From Rhabditophanes sp. KR3021 (lineage: Eukaryota > Nematoda > Chromadorea > Rhabditida > Alloionematidae): 64,000 bases of DNA. Every line of letters starts with the position of its first letter. Positions within the stretch are counted from its first letter, which is position 1. The notes beneath the pieces are model-generated. The model was not told where the DNA came from. It made no database searches and saw only the letters and a list, made by a program, of their open reading frames with translations. Location of the stretch: positions 1,984,001 to 2,048,000 of the forward strand of contig CAUJLY010000006.1 of NCBI GenBank assembly GCA_963281155.1, given 5' to 3'. The position numbers were made by a program, and so were the translations under genes. Positions 39,701 to 51,566 of the stretch are shown piece after piece.

Positions 39701-40709
39701 CAACTCTTTACTCGATTGGATCTTATTTGGTAGAAGATTTATTAGTATCTCCCTATGTTTTGTTCCAAGTCGTTGAAGCTTTAAATAATTCAACTACCTC
39801 ATTAATGAATGCTGCAACTTACTTTCCAGAATATGTCAAAGCTCAAGCTGCCTCAAGTGAATTATTTGAAATTATACGATCAGTTCCACTTATTGATAAT
39901 TTAAGTGAAGAAGGAAGAAGAGATCCCATCAAAGGCAACATTTCCTTCAAATTCGGGCACTTTGCTTATCCACACGTTCCAGAAACTCCAATTCTGAAAG
40001 GAATCGATTTTGATGTTAATATGTCTCAGACGATCGGCTTAGTCGGTCCTTCGGGAAGTGGAAAGTCCACTACCATTCAACTGTTAGAACGATATTACGA
40101 TTTAGATAGTGGAAAGCTTAAAATTGATAATATAGATATCAAGGAATTTAATATTCGTCATTATCGTAATTCTGTTGCACTGGTCAGTCAGGAGCCAATC
40201 TTATTCAACATTTCAATGAAAGAAAATATCGCATATGGTATGACTGATTATTCAATGGAAGAAGTGATTGAAGCCGCTAAGATGGCAAACATTCACGACT
40301 TCATTGACTCTTTGCCGCAAAAATATGATACAGCTGCTGGAGTTGGTGGGGGAAGCTTAAGTGGAGGCCAAAGAATGAGACTAACCATCTCGAGAGCTGT
40401 CATTCGCAAACCAAAAATTCTATTATTAGATGAACCTACGAGTAGTCTTGACAGTCAGTCGGAAAAGGTAAGTTACTAAAATGTTTAAATGTTAATTATT
40501 TATAATTTGAGGCTGTACAAGAGGCGTTGGAAAAGATCAAAGTGGGAAGAACTTCAATTACAATTGCTCATAGACTATCATCTATCCAAAATTCCAACAT
40601 AATAGCAGTAGTCAATGATGGAGCCATTGATGAGATTGGAAGTCACCAAGAACTCATAAATAAACGTGGACTTTACTATAGTTTAGTTAACAATCAAAAC
40701 ATGTCATAA
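36730..40709 (+). CDS. P-glycoprotein (ABCB1-type full ABC exporter), frame broken once
   Basis: ATP-driven efflux pump of the plasma membrane. Exons 36730-36753, 36805-37050, 37092-38381, an 11-nt micro-exon at 38444-38454, 38503-40467 and 40512-40709; about 1244 aa if the single frameshift is discounted. Order: TMD1 ([14 protein letters not shown] onward), NBD1 with Walker [11 protein letters not shown]-loop VSQEANLF, signature LSGGMAQRI and Walker [13 protein letters not shown]-loop AHRLSTV; a charged linker; TMD2; NBD2 with [29 protein letters not shown] and AHRLSSI. The P-gp N-terminus is unusually short. The NBD1 signature has Met where Gln is usual. One base is missing at about 39182-39189 (AGGGAAAA), shifting the frame inside TMD2; both sides are otherwise intact. 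An AATAAA lies at 40802-40807. P-gps in nematodes export xenobiotics, including anthelmintics. Confidence 0.93.
38444..38454 (+). other. 11-nt coding micro-exon of P-glycoprotein
   Basis: Flanked by introns of 62 nt (38382-38443, GTAGGT..TATAG) and 48 nt (38455-38502, GTTTGC..TTAAG). The bases GATACTAAAAG supply Asp-Thr-Lys plus two bases of Ser, turning EATSAL into [17 protein letters not shown], the standard D-loop sequence. Without it, exon 3 joins to TGA and stops at once. Confidence 0.85.
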
Positions 40710-41200
40710 TTCAGAGTCTTTTGTTTTTCGGGTGAATTAAAAATGAATCCCAACTCTTTTAATTAATTAAATTTATTTCATTGTTACATATTCAAGCAAT
40801 TAATAAAGTAATAGACGAAAGTCGTTTTTCATAACTAAATTAGTTTACTCTAAATTTATTTATGTCTTATTATTCCATTTCTAATAAAATTCTTTAAATT
40901 GTATTTTCTTTAGAGATCAAAATCTATATATGCTGACATTTAGTCGAGTCAATCAATTCATCTAGTGATCCTCTTCAAGATAGACTTATTGCTCCGTAGA
41001 ATATGCCCACTAGCTCATGTCAGCTTTAGCATAAGTCATCTAACCTTTGTATACAATTATATATACTACATCCGACATGGCAATCTTTATTATTTAGACA
41101 TTACCACTTTATTAACCAAATTAAAACCACAAACTAAAAGTCAAACATTTATTTAATAAAAATTATGCCAGAAAATATGAGTTACCAACAATTCTAAGCC
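40710..41200. other. Convergent spacer
   Basis: Lies between the P-glycoprotein stop (plus) and the receptor-subunit stop (minus). It holds AATAAA at 40802-40807 for the former and, on the minus strand, AATAAA at 41148-41153 for the latter. Nothing else is seen. Confidence 0.6.
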
Positions 41201-43330
41201 TTACACGACAACACCATCGTCATTATTTGCATCCTCATAAGAATATGATAAATGAATTGCTTCACCTACTCCAACCATTAATAAAGTAACCACTGCAACT
41301 AAAATCGAAAATATAATCAAAAGAAGACGATCCAAAATGCCGGCTAGATACTCCCATTCTAGGGCATATCTTCTTCTTAATTTGAGATCAATTGCCTCAA
41401 TTTCAGCGGCTTGCGATCTGGTGGTGAAAGCTGAGTCTGTTACCAAAGATGCAATGCATGGTAATTGCGAATTTCTGAATGAACCACCTATGTTCATTTC
41501 TGTCAAGGGAATCTTTACTTTAGATCCATTGATTTCCAAATCGGAACCTGGACAAATTAACTTTAATTAATTGGGAAACTTTTTTGCTTACCTCTATTAG
41601 TTATCTTAGAAGCCAATCTTCTCCAATTAGCCTTGGCAGACGTAGAAGCTCCCTTGCCATTTCCATCGAAAATGATACTGCGTTGAGTATTGTTTCCAGA
41701 TGACAAAGGATCATCAATATTTGGAAGGTATGATTGGTAATTATTAATCAAATTAGCCGTAGACAAGTCATTTAATTTGCAAATCTTGGATCCGTTCTCC
41801 AATTTAATAGCTTTAGATATCGGATTACCTTCTCTCTTTTTGAGACTTCGTTTGGACATCATGTAAGCACTCTTTTTCCGAACAGACATCATATCAGTTC
41901 CATACAAAGCCCCTGTATCATTCCATAATTCTCTCAAATTAGCTGATGGCTTTAATTTCAACCAAATAGCAACTTTGTGGAAGAAGATATAGGCAACTAG
42001 GGGAGAAATGGGTCTACTGAAGGCTTTTTGCAAGTGAATATTCAAAATAAAAGCTGTGAAGATAGTTCCGATAAATATAATAATAATGATTGCCAAATAA
42101 AAAAGTCCGAACAATGGAACGTAGTCGGAGGTGGTTGGCATTTGCTCACTCACCATCATCATCAAAATACTCATTGCCAGGAGAGAATCTATGCCGAGTG
42201 ACAACTTTTCCCTTCTTTCGTTGCTCGTAGAAGCTGGAGTGAAGAAGCCGGTGACAGCGACGAGTGTAATGACTGAAGTCGGAACCTACAACAATGACCA
42301 AGTGTGTCAATTAATTTGTTGAAACCATTAAACTTACCACAAGATTAACAATGTAGTAAAGTGGCTTGCGACGAATAACTAAATTGCATTCTAATAAAAC
42401 CCATGGATCTGGACAACATACAAATTTCTTTTCTACACGATGAACTGTAAAACTAACAACAATCCATTCCTCATTTGGAATGTAATTTGCTAGGTTTACA
42501 TTTGGCAAGTCTGGATAATAGTCAATGGAAGCTTTGTCACTTGTCCATGAACTAATAATTATGGTACAATTTTGCTGATCATAAGGAAAATATAATATAT
42601 TTAAACGGCAAGATGTTCTGAAAAGTTGCTTAGTGGAAGAAATATCGGATATTTACCTGTACAAACTAGGATACATCAAAGTAATTTCTGAACCTCTTTC
42701 TCGTTTGTAATAATTGGTATCAACAACCACATTAATATACCTTTCCGTTTCTTCACGATTCATGATAACACTATTGTAAACGTACGTATCAGGAAGCCAA
42801 ATACTATTATATGGAAGAATAGTACTATTAATCATGCCATATTTATGTGGATTCCATCCTAAAAACTCGTCATTCCATTTCTGAATAACCCATACATTTA
42901 AATCAAGAGATTGTTGCTTATCATTCTGTAAAAAAGTATATAGCAAGATAATAAGATAGATGTTAATTGCTTGGTGGGAACAAAAAACAAACAACTTACT
43001 ATTGCCAAAATTTGATATAAACTCATGGTAAAGTTAACTTTTGTAGGTTGAGATTGATTGACTACGGGCCTAATTCTATTATCATATCTTTTTTTGTCAA
43101 GTAAATCTTTAGCCAACCTTACGTGAGGCAAGAATTGGCCATCTGCCTGTAACAAAGCACTCCCTGGCAAAACAAATGATTAAGTAGTTACTACAAAAAT
43201 GATCCCACAACTTACTTCCACCTTCAATTTTGGTTATTGAAAAAAGTTGATAAAGTATAAAAAAATAAGGCACCCACTTTGTGTATTTTGACGACAACCA
43301 ATTATCTGTTGATAAAAAAGACCGTTTCAT
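41201..43330 (-). CDS. Nicotinic acetylcholine receptor-type subunit (Cys-loop channel)
   Basis: Subunit of a pentameric ligand-gated cation channel in nerve or muscle membranes. Exons 43330-43216, 43163-43000, 42925-42658, 42618-42338, 42285-41592 and 41547-41201 give 622 aa. The N-terminus has one hydrophobic stretch (signal). Ligand-binding features: WLPDTYVYNS (loop A/E region), the 13-residue Cys-loop CRLNILYFPYDQQNC, and a vicinal Cys pair FVCCPDPW, which marks alpha-type subunits. M1 starts at RRKPLYYIVNLVVP. M2 is preceded by Glu (NERREKLSLGIDSLLAMSIL), consistent with cation selectivity. M3 and a basic intracellular loop follow; M4 is LLLIIFSILVAVVTLLMVG near the end. The MSILMMMVSEQMPTTSDYVPL block resembles nematode DEG-3/ACR-type subunits. 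The exact subunit and ligand are not assignable. Confidence 0.9.
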
Positions 43331-46300
43331 TTTTGAATAATAATTATATTGTGGTATATATTAATTTGGTCTCAAAAAATGCAGGAAAATGAGAAGTGAA
43401 GTTTGAATAATATATAGGATGGTAGTATTCAAAATAAACAAATAACAATAGTCATATAATATTTGACAAATACTTACAACTGTATGGACAAAAAATGATT
43501 ATTTAATAATTTATGGCAATTTCTCGAATAAGATTCATTTAGATAAATATATTTATACATAAAAACAAAAGGCCCACCAAATAGCAAATATGTTGGAGGG
43601 TGGTTGAAAAAAGTAAAAGATATTCTTTTCTGAGGCTACTACTACCAATCATAACACAACGACTACACACGTTCTCATCAAACAGGATAATTTGTTCTTA
43701 TGTTGAGACTTTTATGAATTTATATCAACAAAAGTTATATCTTTAAAAGACAACAGAACATTTACTTGAACAAGTCACATTAGATTTGAAGACTTCAAAA
43801 AGTATAAATTGGTATATCAAAAACAGTCATGAGGCCTACCAAATACACAGTTTTTAGGAAAATGTTAACAAATGTATCTATATCTTTATGTTCCTTCGAA
43901 TAATTGGAATGACTTCATATTCAGAGTCTTGTTATTATGAAAGATAAAAAATTGGTCCCAAATTTTTATATTCACCGCTAAATTATCAATGATGTTGACG
44001 AAAAGATGTAGATATTTTACATGTGAAAGTGTATATGCTAAAATTGTGCAGTAGAAAAAAGAACATTATCCAATTTAAAATGGTTGTGAAGATAACTTCT
44101 TGTCCTGATGAAGCTTTTTAATTTTTTGTCTACAAGCAAAGGAATAATGGTATTGTTGGTTGAAGTCTAAATAGAACTATTGAAAGCCTACCAAAGTATG
44201 TTATTTTGGGCTGAGTCTGGGTGAGTAAGGTCAGATAAGGAACGATTTGGTATGTTTTATGGATCCCCAAAGAATTATTTGATATCAACCAATACCCATA
44301 GAAAGCATGTCAATAAATGTAGCGGTTTTTGGCTTGAAGTTTAGAATCTATTTAGGAGTGATGACATATTTGTAGGCTTTTTTTGGCGTCTACAAAACGA
44401 AGTAATAGCCCAAACTTTAAAGCAACCAGAAAATTATTATAGTTGATGAAATGATGGAAACTTATATTATACATACGTTTTTGACTAAAAGAACCATAAA
44501 AGTTTGGTATAGACATCCTAAAAAGGAGACAATAATGGTTTAAAACGTATGCCAATCCAGTATTATACATATAATAAGGGGTAACTTATGAAGAAATAAT
44601 TAAAGGTTTATTTAACAAAAATAGCACATTCTTAAACTAAATATACAAAAAGTAAACCAAGTGGTATTTGCTTTGAAGACGGCAAATGACATTTGGTGCA
44701 ACAAAAAATGACTGGCAATTTAGCTGAATAGGAGCCAATTATCATTTCTACAACACAATAACACAAAGTAAGGCTTGAATAAACTAGTAAATTAATTTTT
44801 TAATAAAAGAAATATATTTTGCTATAATAAGATTTAACGATGCTGTTAAGCAATAATATTTGTACCTACAAAAGTAATTTACCCTTTAGGTTGCGGAGGC
44901 AAGATGTGAGTAAGTATTAACATTAGCATTATCAATATTATTAGTTCTTGCTTATTTTGATTTTGAACATTATGAATTAATGTGCCGGCATTGTTAAGAG
45001 AAAAAGTAAAGCATATTGGAGGCTAAATAGTAATAATAACAAAAAGGCAACGTTTTATTCATGCATAAAGAATGCTTAATGTAAAATTATAGCCTTTTTA
45101 CTTTTATCAGTTTTACTCTCCTTTGTACGGTACTCAATGTATTTAGATAATTTTTGAGGTAAAGAACCCTCCAACTTCCCTAAATAAAAAGAGAAAAAGG
45201 AGGGTAAGGATACAAAAAAGGAAGGTTAGCGATACAAAAAGGAAGGTTGACGATACAAAAAAGGTAACATTTCCGCAACGACCATTTAATGGTAACAATT
45301 GTATATATAAATAATATGCACATTTGTGCTTTTAAAGTTAATATATATTGAACTAACCCACCGCGGTAACACTTTTATATTAAAATCGAGGAAAGAATGA
45401 ATATATTAATATTAAATAATAACTTTCCCCCTAAAAATATGCAAATAAGAGTCCCCCTTTGATACATGCTTAACTAACTGGACGGTCAAACAATTATCAC
45501 TAAAGCTTTTAGTATAATTGGTCTTGCCCAAAAAAAGTTGATTATATTTGGGTGAAGAAATAAAGATTATTTTGTGTTGACCCAAAAGAATTCTTTTGTA
45601 GAGAATACAATTTAGGGAAACATTTCAATTTCCGCTATGGCCTATAGAAATAGCCTGCGTAGAACTTTCTTTTATCAACATTTGTAATCTATGATGGAAA
45701 CTTACATGAACTTTAAATGACTTAACTATTTGAAAAAAGATGAGCAATGATTAAACAGAGAAAAAGGAGTCTCTATGACAAAACATCATCCCTAATAACT
45801 AACTTAAATTTTGATACATTATTTAAATTTTAAGCTTCCACTTAGATGTTTCTTTCTCCCCAAATTATATGTACATGAATTTGTGGCTGTGCCATCAAAA
45901 AATAAAATTCTGCATTAATATACAAATAAATTGTACTAGGTGTTTGTGCTTTCCCAAAAGTATGAATGAACGTTCCAATTCGGTGGCACTTTTGTTAATA
46001 ATAAATGAGAATATTTATTTTTTAATAACTTGTACCAATACAAAATAGTCTAATTTTATATTCAAACTGTTACTACTTTGATTCTTTATTGTTATTTCAT
46101 TATTTATAAGATTGAATGGGATATTTTTGTTAAAGATTTTTGTCACCAAAACTAACCAAATTTGAATGTTTATTTTCAACTTTAACGATACAACCAATAT
46201 CATATTATGCGCCCCAAGTGAGAAAATACTTTTGATAGTTAATAAAAAATTAGAAGTCATTTTTTGAATATTATACAACAAGGAACAAAAAAGGAGAACA

Positions 46301-46360
46301 AATGTTTAAATAATTGTGGCATGGTTCAATCTTTGGATGTGCCGTGTTTGAATGGCTTGA
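43331..46360. other. 3-kb gene-poor spacer
   Basis: Very A+T-rich with many short shadow frames and no supported gene. It contains the short tandem repeat at 45195-45265 and a few purine-rich runs. An open frame at 46015-46281 (minus), just past the MAM gene stop, is background-like. Confidence 0.5.
45195..45265. repeat. Purine-rich tandem repeat, three copies
   Basis: Three head-to-tail copies of about 22-23 bp with the core GGAAGGTTRRCGATACAAAAA; the first copy differs (GGAGGGTAAGGATACAAAAAA). It is strand-asymmetric (purine-rich on plus) and lies in non-coding DNA. Confidence 0.75.
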
Positions 46361-48716
46361 TTAGCATAATGCTCTCCCATCCGTGTCACTAACTTTGATT
46401 GAAGTAATCAGAAAAATAGCTTTACCAAATTGCATGTATTTGTCGTGGTGCCCAACTATGGCGAATTGAGTTACGTCGCTTTCCAAACGAACATTCAAAA
46501 TTTCCTTCCTTTCTTTATCTAATTTGGGGCCCATTAGTTGCTCGCAATATTCAAGGTTTTCTACCTTTTCATCTTCACACATAAATAGGCGAGATCCATA
46601 GGTGCTTTGGAGTACAGATATTTCGATATCAATCGGAGAGGCTAGTTCGAATTTGGGTGATTTTAGAATTGCTGTATCGTTTCTTTCATCCAACACTGAA
46701 ATAGCTCCTAAATTCTTAAAGGGTTGCCATTCTGTTGTATGAGTTTGTTCGATGAAGCTATTATAATTGCAAGTTGAATTAGTAAAGAAGCATTGAATTT
46801 TTCTACAGGCAATTTCGTTAATAGTCATTAATTTACAAAAATCTCCATCTGTCTTCATTGATTTGAGGATTATGAATGAAGGGCCTGTACTAGTCATTTG
46901 GATAGTTATCCGGAAAGGTCGGCTCGACGTCACTTTAAAGTTCATTGAATATTCTAAGGGATTAGCTTCAACACAATCATTAAAAATGCAAACTTTCATT
47001 GATGCTAATGGGGAAACAAAATAATTGATGGTTATTTGACCATCTGTCGAACAAGGAATCTCTGGCGATTTTAAAATTTTTGTGGATGTAGCAGTATAAA
47101 AGACGGCAACATTTCCTTTTCCTTCCATAGATTGGGGTAAAAAGAAAGGAGCCGAGGGTGGGATGGCAGAACGTTGAAAGACGCTATTTAAATCAACCCA
47201 TTCCCTACATTGAGATACTTCATAATTGCAGTCAAAACTACGTTTATCCTCAATTAATTCCTCCTCGTCTATGGGTAAAAAGAACTTGACCAATGTTTCT
47301 GGCAACAAATCAGATGTTGGTTCAATTATTTTTTCATGACACATATAACCTTCATAAGACAGATTGTCAATGGCAACAACAGCTGGTCTGGACCTGTCAA
47401 ATGTAATAATTTCGAAAGTGAACTAAATATGTTACATAATTAGAATGTACCAAAAAAGTAATTACCTTAAACATTTCACTTTGACTAGGATCGACATCAA
47501 CTATAATAGGTTCATAGATATCGTTATCATTAATATCAACACAACTAAGCCCAATATTGTCCATGTTCATTGTGCACATGGAAACCTGCACTCCCGGAGT
47601 CATCCAAATTTTAAAACTAATCGAAGAAAGACCTCTCGTACACGCAACATTACTTGACTCCAGAATCCCATATGGCTTGGGTGTCAACGCATCAACGTAT
47701 TGATACAGAAATTTTCCACTGGGCTTGTTATTTGTAAACATCATTTCTTGCCATCTTTTAGTCGAGTATCCAATCAACCAATTGCTTTTTAAATTATTCT
47801 GTTTATTCCACCAATGACTACTTTCAAAATGTGTTTCAACTGTCAAATCAGCAGCCAAATTTATCTCAGGAACTTTGACATTATCCATTTTTATTTTCAA
47901 TGGTTCAGCACCAAAAACGTGTTCCAATGGATTATCCACACATAATGATTCTGCCTCATATGTGATATTAGAAATTAGGAGAAAACTACCAGTCGAAGCA
48001 TCTTTTAAGTTAAAAGCTCGAATTCCAATTTGAAAGGGTTGGTTGATTGTAGGGAAATTGTATGAACATCTAGTCTGCCCATTATCTTCACCTGTGCACC
48101 CTATGTATGGCCTGTCTATAAGTTGAAGATGGCCGTGTTGTGTGAAAGGCTTCAATAGAAGAACTTCTACTTTAGCATGATTATATATCCAATATTCAAA
48201 ACTAACTTTTCCTTTACCTTGCTGACAAGCAATAGGAGCTGACATAATTACGGCACTTTCACCATTTGTAGTCACATTGCCCGCCAATAAAAACTGTTTC
48301 CCAGCCGGTTGGAGAACTGGACTAGGCGTCAATTGGTAAGGAAAAGGTTTATCTGATACTTTTTTAAACTGATAAAAATCAGAAGTATCCATTACATTGT
48401 CTGTCTTAACATTATACCATAAACATTCACTTCCAAAATCACAATTCAAATCATTCGAATTACTAATAAACTTTTTTTGAAAATTCTCTAAATTAAAATT
48501 TAAAATCTAATAAACAGTACATTAATTACCTTTTGATGTAATTTTCCCACTATTAGTTGCCGGCTGAATTCCAAGATAATAATCGAGATATTTTAGTTCT
48601 AGATAATATTGACCATTAACTTGATTTATTGGGGAAATAATTAAGAATATTGATATTAGGAGCTTGAGATAGGTAATAATATTTGAACTGGGTGCATGAT
48701 TGTTTTTTATTACCAT
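46361..48716 (-). CDS. Secreted protein with repeated MAM-like domains
   Basis: Exons 48716-48530, 48487-47466 and 47422-46361 join in phase to 756 aa. A signal peptide (LLISIFLIISPINQVNGQ, residues 19-36) is followed by four related modules. Three begin with a Cys-x-Phe/Tyr-Glu-type start and a Trp: LNCDFGSECLWYNV (about residue 75), FDCNYEVSQCREWVDL (about 460) and CFFTNSTCNYN (about 590); one copy around residue 260 (VETHFESSHWWN) has lost the cysteines. Each contains a strand such as KGKVSFEYWIYNHAKVEVLLL, SSISFKIWMTPGVQVSMC or DGQITINYFVSPLASMKVC. This is the nematode-type MAM jelly-roll arrangement, used in adhesion and cuticle or sensory matrix. There is no membrane anchor at the C-terminus (ending DTDGRALC). 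The function is unknown. Confidence 0.78.
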
Positions 48717-51566
48717 TGTAAGAGACTTTACAATGAGGTTCTGGAGTAGATAAGTTTGGGATTAGTGTTGATAGTTAATAAATATTTGGATTAATTTTGA
48801 ATTAATATTTAACTGATATTAAATTTAAGTTAAATTAGAGGACAAATTAAGGTAGAAGAATATTAATTTAGAGTTTTTGAGAAAGCCGGATGCAGCGCAT
48901 TTATAACATAAATTATATATTAATACTGGCAACATACAATTGCATACTACCTAAGGGTGAAAACAGTAGATATAAGATGGTGGTGTAAATAGTATGAATG
49001 TACAACAATTTGATCCTGATAAACGTTCCAATGGTGATAATTTTAACCACTTTGGAATGTTACCATTAATTTGATATAAATCAAACGCCACAAGAAGAAG
49101 ACACTATGGATAGAAATAAATATTGGCGTAGGGATATGAAAGTTAGGAGAATGGAAAAGACAATCGAATGTACAAATAAATGGATATAAATGTTTTAGTA
49201 GATTTAGTACTTAGTAGAATAATAGTATGTTAACTTTTCAATATGTCGCCTAACCATAAATATACCTAACATTTTCACCTTAGGTAATTGTATAATTGCA
49301 TATAATATACACAAAGGTGAAAAGAAAACACAAGATAAGTTATTTTATATTATATCCATAAACGTACGGACCGGTAATGTAATTATTACCTGTGGATATA
49401 TCTAGAAGATCAGTTAATTTTAAAAGAGGAGATATGTGTCAAAATATTAAACTAATGAATGAAAGTGTGTGTGTCTCTTTTTAAGTTGTCTAAAGATTTA
49501 ATCTGTTACCAAGTTATGGATATTCATCCGTAGTATTTGTGTACGCTTTTTTAAAATACATTTGCAGTTGCCATCTAATGTATTTAGCTATTGCAACAAT
49601 TACGTCACAAATTAATAGTAACGCATCACTTATTATTGCAATTAAAAAGTAATAAAAAGTAAAGCATTGTTTTAATTGAATAATTAGTACAAATACATGT
49701 CACTAAAAAGATAAATAAATTTTAAATGCAAATAAACTCTCGATAAAGGTAAATTGAATATGATGATTTGGATAATTAACTGATGGGTTGATCCATTTTA
49801 AGTACTAAAGATTGAACATATCTCTTTTGACAAAAATTAAATACAGATGAATATAGAAGTTTATTTTTTACTATTAAGGAAACTAGAGATCAATTATAAC
49901 ATAATACTGCGTAGCATATATGTATGAGTTTGTAATTTATTTGTTATCAATCCCTGCATTCATCTCTGTTTTGATGCGGAAAACGCCAATTTTGGTTTTT
50001 TTAATTGGAAGTTTTACTTCACAAAATATCCTAAATGATATGAACTCATTTATATCAAAACGTAACTCAAAAGTATTTTTTACTATATCTTGGTCTCCAA
50101 TTTTATTTAATTACGTTAGAAAAGATATTTTAATTGGTTTGTGTTTATACTACTTTATTTTAACTTAAATTGATATTTATTTTTTAATTTTACATATAAA
50201 TGCTTAATAATCCTTATATTAATTGGGAAAGCGTTATTTTAATACATTAATTAGAAATCGAAAATATGTTAAGTATATTAAATAAATTATGTAAAGTCGA
50301 CACGATCTTTGTTAGGCCAATATAATTGTGTATTTTTATAAAATATTTTTAATAAATTGGCAATTTAAGATGAATACAGCTATGCAACTGCCTAGCAAAA
50401 GTAAATTTGAAAGGTCCTTGAGGTTCATGGCAGTTGAATCTGTTGTCAACATAAAAATTATTAATTTTTTGGAGTCTTTTGCAAAATCTGATTGTTCTAA
50501 TTCACCGTAATTTGTACATTGTATATACAATACACGCAACGAATTAGGGTAGACAATTTTTTTTGATTTCAAGCAACTTAACGATAAAATTTTAAGATTT
50601 TTGGAAAATTCAAAAATAATTCAGCATACTTAGTAATTAGATTGTCATTTGAACGTTGGTCACCTTTGAAAATATCATAAATTATTCCATATTGCCTAAA
50701 CGCTTCAATAAGCATTTAATTTCCTCCAAAAATTTCATTGTGAGCTAGATCTTGAATTAATTCGAAATTTCGTTTCATTTACGATCAAATCCAAACTCAA
50801 AGTTTATTGCACTCTGAGTTTCAATCGAAATACACTTATAATGAAGTCTAAATAATGTTTTCATTTCATCTAATCATTTAAAAAACTTGTTTCTTATTTT
50901 CACTTACTCAAAAATGTTCCCAATTAATTTGAAGAATGAAGAACTCTTAGGTTCATTTTTAATCATGAATCAATACTTAACGATGCCATGGAAAATGAAG
51001 AAAATTACAAGAATCAGGAGGAGCGCCTACTTATCACAGCTAAACTAGAATTCCGATTGACAATCCCAATCGAATTTTGATGGATGTCCTTGCAGCAATT
51101 AACGCGTTACCCACAAGAATCACAAGCACCCATCAAGAAAGGATAAGGTGCCTAATTGCTCAAAGAAGACGATAACACCCTAGAGCTGCTCGGATTGCAA
51201 AAAGACGTAATCATTAGTTATTTCTTTTCATGTAGGTCATAAGCTTTTGTTTTCGTTAATCTTTAGTATTTATAATCTCCATTAATCCTTTTTATCATAT
51301 TTAACATAACTCAATGGGTATCCAAATAAACTGGTCATTTTTATTGTTCTATTTTTTTATATTTGTCGATTGTAGAGCTTTTCTAGCATAATAGCATTGC
51401 TTCATAGTTTTTTTTAAATACGTAGAAATTAATTGTGCAGGATATTGCATAACAAATAAATGTGCCATTAACAGTTTCAAATGAAAATATAAAAAGAAAT
51501 TTATTGAAAAGTCATTTGTTTATGTATAAAGTGATTTAATTGTTATTTTGGTTGTCTAGTTTCGTT
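48717..51566. other. Gene-poor spacer with a coding-like relic
   Basis: Mostly A+T-rich. The stretch at about 50985-51215 is less biased and reads in pieces as Glu/Arg-rich coding sequence (for example PTRITSTHQERIRCLIAQRRR), interrupted by stops. It is treated as a relic, not a gene. The short open frame at 49920-50168 shows no family signal. Confidence 0.4.

Noticed and set aside
36730..40709. Two half-size ABC transporters instead of one P-glycoprotein
   Set aside because: TMD-NBD-linker-TMD-NBD order, the micro-exon and a one-base frameshift explain the split frames, and no stop, promoter or start lies between the halves.
49920..50168. 82-codon plus-strand frame in the 48.7-51.6 kb spacer
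   Set aside because: Hydrophobic only through A+T bias, with no splice context or family motif.
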